From Burkholderia puraquae (GTDB lineage: Bacteria; Pseudomonadota; Gammaproteobacteria; Burkholderiales; Burkholderiaceae), in the NCBI RefSeq assembly GCF_002099195.1, contig NZ_NBYX01000002.1, positions 310,001 through 374,000 on the forward strand: a stretch of DNA of 64,000 bases, read 5' to 3'. The first letter of the stretch is position 1. Each line of letters opens with the position of its first letter. Positions 60,211-64,000 of this stretch are shown in pieces. Position numbers and translations under genes: made by a program. The notes beneath the pieces were generated by a model that was not told the origin of the DNA, did no database searches, and worked only from the letters and a program-made list of their open reading frames with translations.

Positions 60211-60897
60211 TTGACCGACGACGAAGAACTCTCACTCCGCCGCGAGAGCCGTTTCTGGGAGTGGCCACCGGTGAAATGGTGGATCCGCGGGCACGGCCGC
60301 GACGGCTATTCGTTCCGCCTGCTGCTGTGGCCGCCGGTGATCGTGTTCGTGCTCGAATTCGTCTGCATGATTTTCGATGCGCTGTACACGAGCATCGGCA
60401 TCAGCGCCGTCGCGACGCTGTTCCTCGGCTTTGCCGGGTACCACGGCGCGCAGCGCGAGTGGCTGGTGCCCGCCGCGACCACGCGCGCGCTCGTGAAGGC
60501 ACGCATGAAGAAGGCGGCCGAGCGGTTCTCGTCGCTCGGCGTGGGGGCGACTGTCCTGGCGATCTTCGTCGCCGCGACGTCGCTGTCGCTCGTGATGTCG
60601 GGTCAGCCGGTGCTCGACACCGCCTCGAAGGACGCGGTGTCGATCTTCATCGCGCTGGTGTTCCTGCCGGTGTACGTGTCCGGCGCGGTGCGCAAGCTGG
60701 CGATCGCGCGGATCGAGGAGCTGGAAGCGCTGCGCAACGCGACCGTCGGCACCCGCCTGAAATTCGACCGGGCCGGTGCGGTGCGCGCGGTCGTCGTGCA
60801 GGGCGCGGCCGGGAAAGGGACGGTGTCCGTGCTGGAGTACACGGTGCTCGGGTTCAACCCGCCGCTCGAACAGGTCGGGCGCGAACCGCGCGCGTGA
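60211..60897 (+). CDS. hypothetical membrane protein
   Basis: 228 residues from TTG 60211, which has AGGTGA 4 nt upstream; other starts are less good (an in-frame TTG at 60124 has no ribosome site). Two or three transmembrane segments between residues 45 and 165 (LLLWPPVIVFVLEFVCMIF, TLFLGFAGYHG and ALVFLPVYVSGAV), with a basic soluble region between and a soluble tail. No family recognised. Convergent with the two-component system. Confidence 0.65.
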   Translation: MTDDEELSLRRESRFWEWPPVKWWIRGHGRDGYSFRLLLWPPVIVFVLEFVCMIFDALYTSIGISAVATLFLGFAGYHGAQREWLVPAATTRALVKARMKKAAERFSSLGVGATVLAIFVAATSLSLVMSGQPVLDTASKDAVSIFIALVFLPVYVSGAVRKLAIARIEELEALRNATVGTRLKFDRAGAVRAVVVQGAAGKGTVSVLEYTVLGFNPPLEQVGREPRA

Positions 60898-60949
60898 CGG
60901 CACGACGGCGCAACGGCACGACGGCACGGGCGCAACTGCAGGCGGCGTA

Positions 60950-62035
60950 TTAAGCCGGAAAGCGTTCGTTCTCGGGTGCCGGCACGAGGTTCTCGGGCCA
61001 CTGCAATTCGAATCGCGTACCGCCCGCGCCGGTCGGCACGCAGACGGCTTCGCCATGATGTGCATGCGCGATTGCAGCGACGACCGCGAGCCCGAGGCCG
61101 CTGCCACCGGGCTGCGATTCGTCGGCGCGCCGGAATGCTTTGAACACGTGCGGTGCGAAATCGGCCGGGATGCCGGGGCCGTCGTCTTCCACGCGCAGCC
61201 GGCACATGCCCTGTTCGACGCATGTCTGGATCCGGATCGTGCCGGGTACCGCATGGCGGCGCGCGTTTTCCAGCAACGCGAGCAGTGCCTGACGGATGCG
61301 CACCGGGTCGCAGCGCATGGGCCGCGGGTCGAGATCGAGCACCGGATGCTGGCCGGCGCCATGCATTGCATGGGCGAATACGTCGACCATGGCGCGCACC
61401 TCGGCGGCGAGATCGGTGTCGCGGATCTCGATGCTCAGGTGGCCGCTATCCGCGAGGCTGACCACGCGCAGATCCTCGATCAGCCGCGTCAGCCCTTCGA
61501 CCTGCGTGAGCAGGCTGCGGAACTGTGCTTCGTCGGGTTTGAACACGCCTTCGGCGAGCCCCTGCAGGCGCCCGCGCAGCACGGTGACGGGCGTGCGCAG
61601 CTCGTGCGCGATCGCGGCGTTCCAGATCGTCTGCTCGTTGGTCACGCGCTGCAGCTCGTCGGCGAGCGCGTTGAAGTGGTCGGCGAGCAGCGCGGCTTCG
61701 TGCAGCGACCGGTCGCCTGCAACGGCGCGTGCGCCGAGATCGCCGCGCGCGACGCGGCGAATGCTGTCCGTGACCGAATTGAGCGGCACGAGGATGCGGC
61801 GCGCGAGATTGACGGCGACCGCGACCGACAGCACGAGGCCAACCGACGTGGTTGCGATCAGCCACAGCCATTCCGGCGCGGTCGGCAGCCAGTTCTTCGT
61901 GTCGAAATGCGCGGGCCAGTAGTTGAACGCGACGTAGTAGAAGACGATGGCGGTGAGCACCATCAGCAGCGTCACGCCGAACACCATCCCGGCCATCGTC
62001 AGCGCGATCTGCCGGCTCAGGCCATCGAGCTTCAC
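60950..62035 (-). CDS. sensor histidine kinase
   Basis: A 361-residue histidine kinase. Two transmembrane segments (about 12-36 and 57-78), HAMP-like linker, dimerisation H-box AIAHELRTPVTVLRG with His144, then N-box (NARRHA), G1 (EDDGPGIP) and G2 (GGSGLGLAVV). The start is GTG, 2 bp after the stop of the response regulator gene. Signal unknown; the kinase resembles AdeS/BaeS-type envelope stress sensors. Confidence 0.92.
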   Translation of the reverse strand: MKLDGLSRQIALTMAGMVFGVTLLMVLTAIVFYYVAFNYWPAHFDTKNWLPTAPEWLWLIATTSVGLVLSVAVAVNLARRILVPLNSVTDSIRRVARGDLGARAVAGDRSLHEAALLADHFNALADELQRVTNEQTIWNAAIAHELRTPVTVLRGRLQGLAEGVFKPDEAQFRSLLTQVEGLTRLIEDLRVVSLADSGHLSIEIRDTDLAAEVRAMVDVFAHAMHGAGQHPVLDLDPRPMRCDPVRIRQALLALLENARRHAVPGTIRIQTCVEQGMCRLRVEDDGPGIPADFAPHVFKAFRRADESQPGGSGLGLAVVAAIAHAHHGEAVCVPTGAGGTRFELQWPENLVPAPENERFPA

Positions 62036-62037
62036 GC

Positions 62038-62775
62038 TCAGCTCCAGAGCTTGTAGCCGACGCCGCGCACGCTGACGGGTACGCCCGGCATGCCGAGATC
62101 GTCCAGCTTCTTGCGCAGCTTGCTGACGTGGCTGTCCACCGTGCGTTCCAGCGCGTCGCCTTCCGGCAGGCAGGTGGCCATCAGCTCGGCGCGGCTGAAC
62201 ACGCGCCGCGGCGCGCGCGCAAGCTGCGCGAGCAGCTTGAACTCGGTGAGCGTCAGCACGAGCGTGTGCCGCTCGCTGCCCACTTCGAGCGTGGCTTCGT
62301 GGTGTTCGAGATCGATCTCGAACGGCGCGACCCGCAGCACGCGCTGTTCTTCCTGGCGGGCGCCGGCCATCGAACGGCGCAGCACCGCCTGCGCGCGCGC
62401 GACGACTTCGGCGGGATTGAACGGCTTCACCACGTAGTCGTCGGCGCCGATGCGCAGGCCGGTGAGCTTGTCGATGTCCTGGTCGAGCGCGGTCAGCATG
62501 ATCACGGGCGTGTCGCCGCGATGACGGATTTCGGCGAGCACCTTCCAGCCGTCGACGTGCGGCATCTGCACGTCGAGCAGCACGAGGTCGGGCTTCAGTT
62601 GCAGGTGCAGTTCCAGTGCGCGGCGGCCGTCGGCGGCGTGCACGGTGCGCAGGCCGCCGCGCGCGAGATAGGCGGTCAGGATCTCGGCGATCTCGGGTTC
62701 GTCCTCGGCGATGAGGACGAGCGCCTGGGCGTCCTGGCCGGCGCTGGAAGGGGGCGGGAGATCAGGCAGGGCCAT
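62038..62775 (-). CDS. OmpR-family response regulator
   Basis: A 245-residue regulator. Receiver domain (about 18-135) with acidic pocket Glu24/Asp25, phospho-acceptor Asp68 (LVLLDVQMP), Thr95 and Lys117 (VVKPF). Winged-helix DNA-binding domain at 145-245 with TLTEFKLLAQLARAP and the terminal VRGVGYKL. Pairs with the downstream histidine kinase as an AdeRS-like two-component system. The start is ATG 62775. Confidence 0.93.
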   Translation of the reverse strand: MALPDLPPPSSAGQDAQALVLIAEDEPEIAEILTAYLARGGLRTVHAADGRRALELHLQLKPDLVLLDVQMPHVDGWKVLAEIRHRGDTPVIMLTALDQDIDKLTGLRIGADDYVVKPFNPAEVVARAQAVLRRSMAGARQEEQRVLRVAPFEIDLEHHEATLEVGSERHTLVLTLTEFKLLAQLARAPRRVFSRAELMATCLPEGDALERTVDSHVSKLRKKLDDLGMPGVPVSVRGVGYKLWS

Positions 62776-62993
62776 TCGTGTGCGTCCATCGGGGTTTCCA
62801 TCGAGTCGCCATACTACCGCATGGGAAACGCCGTCGAGCAGAGGTGGGGCGGCGGTCATCGCGTGTCGAGCGCGGTGGGCAGCGGCGGGTGCGGAGGCTG
62901 GGTGCAAGCGGGCTGCGGTGTGGCCCGAAAGCGTAACGCCTGAGGAATGCCGTTCGCCCTAAAATCGGCTTTCCTGTCTCCAGCGGCCATCTA

Positions 62994-63494
62994 ATGCTGA
63001 TGCTCACCCTTCACCCGCTTTCCGGCGAGTCGGCCAGCGACCGTGCCGACGTCTGGCGTGTCTTCACCGAAGCGCCTTCGTACGCGCAAACCGTCGAAGG
63101 CCGTTTGCCGACCGAGGAAGACGTCGACGATTTTTTCGACGGCAAGCCTGCCGCCAAGGCGGCGGCCGACAAATCGGTGTTCGGGTTGTGCGTCGACCAG
63201 CACATGATCGGCTGCGCGGATGTCATCCGGGCCTATCCGGACGACGACTGCCTTTGGATCGGTCTGCTGTTGCTCTCGGAAGCGCATCAGCGGCGCGGTT
63301 ACGGCAAGGCCGCGTTGGGGCTGCTCCTCGACATGGGGAGGAAATGGGGCTACCGCGTCGCGCAACTGGCCGTCATTTCGACCAATCCTCGAGCCCAGGC
63401 CTTCTGGCAGCGCGAAGGCTTCGACGAGATTCGTCGCACGGTGAATCCGAGGTTTTCCGGCGACGTGATCGTCATGCAGCGCACGATCCGGTAG
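62994..63494 (+). CDS. GNAT-family N-acetyltransferase
   Basis: A 166-residue acetyltransferase. EAHQRRGYGKAALGLLLDM has the acetyl-CoA loop Q/R-x-x-G-x-G/A. ISTNPRAQAFWQREGFDEI is the usual second motif. The acceptor substrate is unknown. Divergent from the two-component system and separated from it by 218 bp. Confidence 0.88.
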   Translation: MLMLTLHPLSGESASDRADVWRVFTEAPSYAQTVEGRLPTEEDVDDFFDGKPAAKAAADKSVFGLCVDQHMIGCADVIRAYPDDDCLWIGLLLLSEAHQRRGYGKAALGLLLDMGRKWGYRVAQLAVISTNPRAQAFWQREGFDEIRRTVNPRFSGDVIVMQRTIR

Positions 63495-63539
63495 CACACC
63501 GCTTCCCGATCCGTAGAAACGGAAGCCGCCGCAACGCAC

Positions 63540-63878
63540 CTATGAATAGTCGAAATACTTCGCGACCCCGTGCCTGTCGCCATCGAAATCGATGGTGGGA
63601 CAGGTGCCGATCTCGGGGCGCCCGCCCCAGGTGAGATGCAGCACCGAATAACGGCCAGGCTCGTCGACATGGGTGCAGATCACGTCGTCGCAACCCAGTG
63701 CGTGAGCGATCACTTTGAGATTGCGCCGGTAGAACGGATGCTCGGGGTGGATTTCGGTTTCAAGTTCCGCCTGGATGCGTGCGTGATCCGTATCGCACTC
63801 GCGTGACGGATCGTCGAACGTGCACCACCCGTCCGAACCCGCAGCCTGATCCAGCTTCGTTTCGCCGTCGGAGGTCAA
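63540..63878 (-). CDS. hypothetical small protein
   Basis: 112 residues starting at TTG 63878, with no ATG available in the frame. Contains HPEHPFYRRNLKVIAHALGCDDVICTH and a second block RYSVLHLTWGGRPEIGTCPTIDFDGD. No family recognised. It may be a partly degraded or unusual-start gene; it could also begin beyond the window edge logic of a longer frame. Convergent with the GNAT gene, 45 bp apart. Confidence 0.5.
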   Translation of the reverse strand: MTSDGETKLDQAAGSDGWCTFDDPSRECDTDHARIQAELETEIHPEHPFYRRNLKVIAHALGCDDVICTHVDEPGRYSVLHLTWGGRPEIGTCPTIDFDGDRHGVAKYFDYS

Positions 63879-64000
63879 GGGTTGCCTATTTCGTGGGTAA
63901 CGATGATCGACGACGCGCGGTTCGCGTCGTTTCCGTGAATCGACTGCCGGCCATCCAGGTGTCGGGACGGAAACGTTCGTGCATGGCTGGCAGGGCCGGT

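Overview
The window is very GC-rich DNA in which nearly every stretch is coding. Gene content resembles an accessory-rich replicon of a beta-proteobacterium of the Burkholderia type: an orphan type VI secretion vgrG/lipase module, a pob/pca aromatic pathway, an ArgO/ArgP pair, several LysR and AraC regulators with neighbouring permeases, and TAATG-coupled genes. The genus is an inference from gene families and codon use; no rRNA, tRNA, CRISPR array or transposase was seen.

Layout. 1-8.5 kb: a catabolic operon on the minus strand (cupin dioxygenase-like, MFS, zinc alcohol dehydrogenase running off the left edge) with a divergent AraC regulator, then a GMC oxidoreductase with its AraC regulator, a secreted protein and an aldo/keto reductase. 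8.8-14.8 kb: VgrG, DUF4123 adaptor, lipoprotein and Tle1-like phospholipase. 14.9-17.9 kb: ArgO exporter with ArgP, an Fnr-type oxygen sensor and a universal stress protein. 19.1-21.9 kb: serine acetyltransferase, a pteridine reductase-like SDR and GTP cyclohydrolase I. 22.0-30.0 kb: 4-hydroxybenzoate/beta-ketoadipate genes (LysR, pobA, pcaIJ, pcaB, pcaD, pcaC, pcaK) with a recognisable promoter/operator before pcaI. 30.1-35.7 kb: a LysE exporter, a zinc-ribbon-like protein and a TetR-controlled isomerase/hydrolase operon whose last gene is frameshifted. 35.8-37.3 kb: a short threonine-run leader peptide, an intrinsic terminator and an MFS transporter, which together look like an attenuation-controlled permease. 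37.3-39.8 kb: polysaccharide deacetylase, methyltransferase-like and glycosyltransferase genes. 40.4-48.7 kb: DctA, a secreted beta-propeller, a parvulin, GNAT, gene remnants, a MASE1 sensor and a Cys-nucleophile hydrolase. 48.7-50.6 kb: a MerR-ATPase fusion and a small lower-GC DUF1493 islet. 50.6-60.0 kb: an acid-sugar catabolic cluster (lactonase-like amidohydrolase, propeller, MFS, aldolase, enolase-superfamily dehydratase, PdxA-like dehydrogenase), its LysR regulator, a 9-bp tandem repeat tract and another MFS. 60.2-64 kb: membrane protein, two-component system, GNAT and a small hypothetical.

How the parts fit. The aromatic branch would convert 4-hydroxybenzoate to protocatechuate (PobA) and process the ring-cleavage product to beta-ketoadipyl-CoA (PcaB, PcaC, PcaD, PcaIJ). 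Ring cleavage (PcaGH) and thiolysis (PcaF) must be encoded elsewhere. The cupin near the left edge belongs to a family whose characterised members release 4-hydroxybenzoate, so it could feed this route. The acid-sugar cluster has the usual lactonase-dehydratase-aldolase logic. The most unusual item is the threonine leader at 35,856: promoter, initiation codon, eight consecutive Thr codons, G-rich antiterminator arm and GAAA-loop terminator are all arranged for attenuation, but the controlled gene is a transporter rather than a threonine biosynthetic gene, and the predicted transcript would begin at or next to the AUG.
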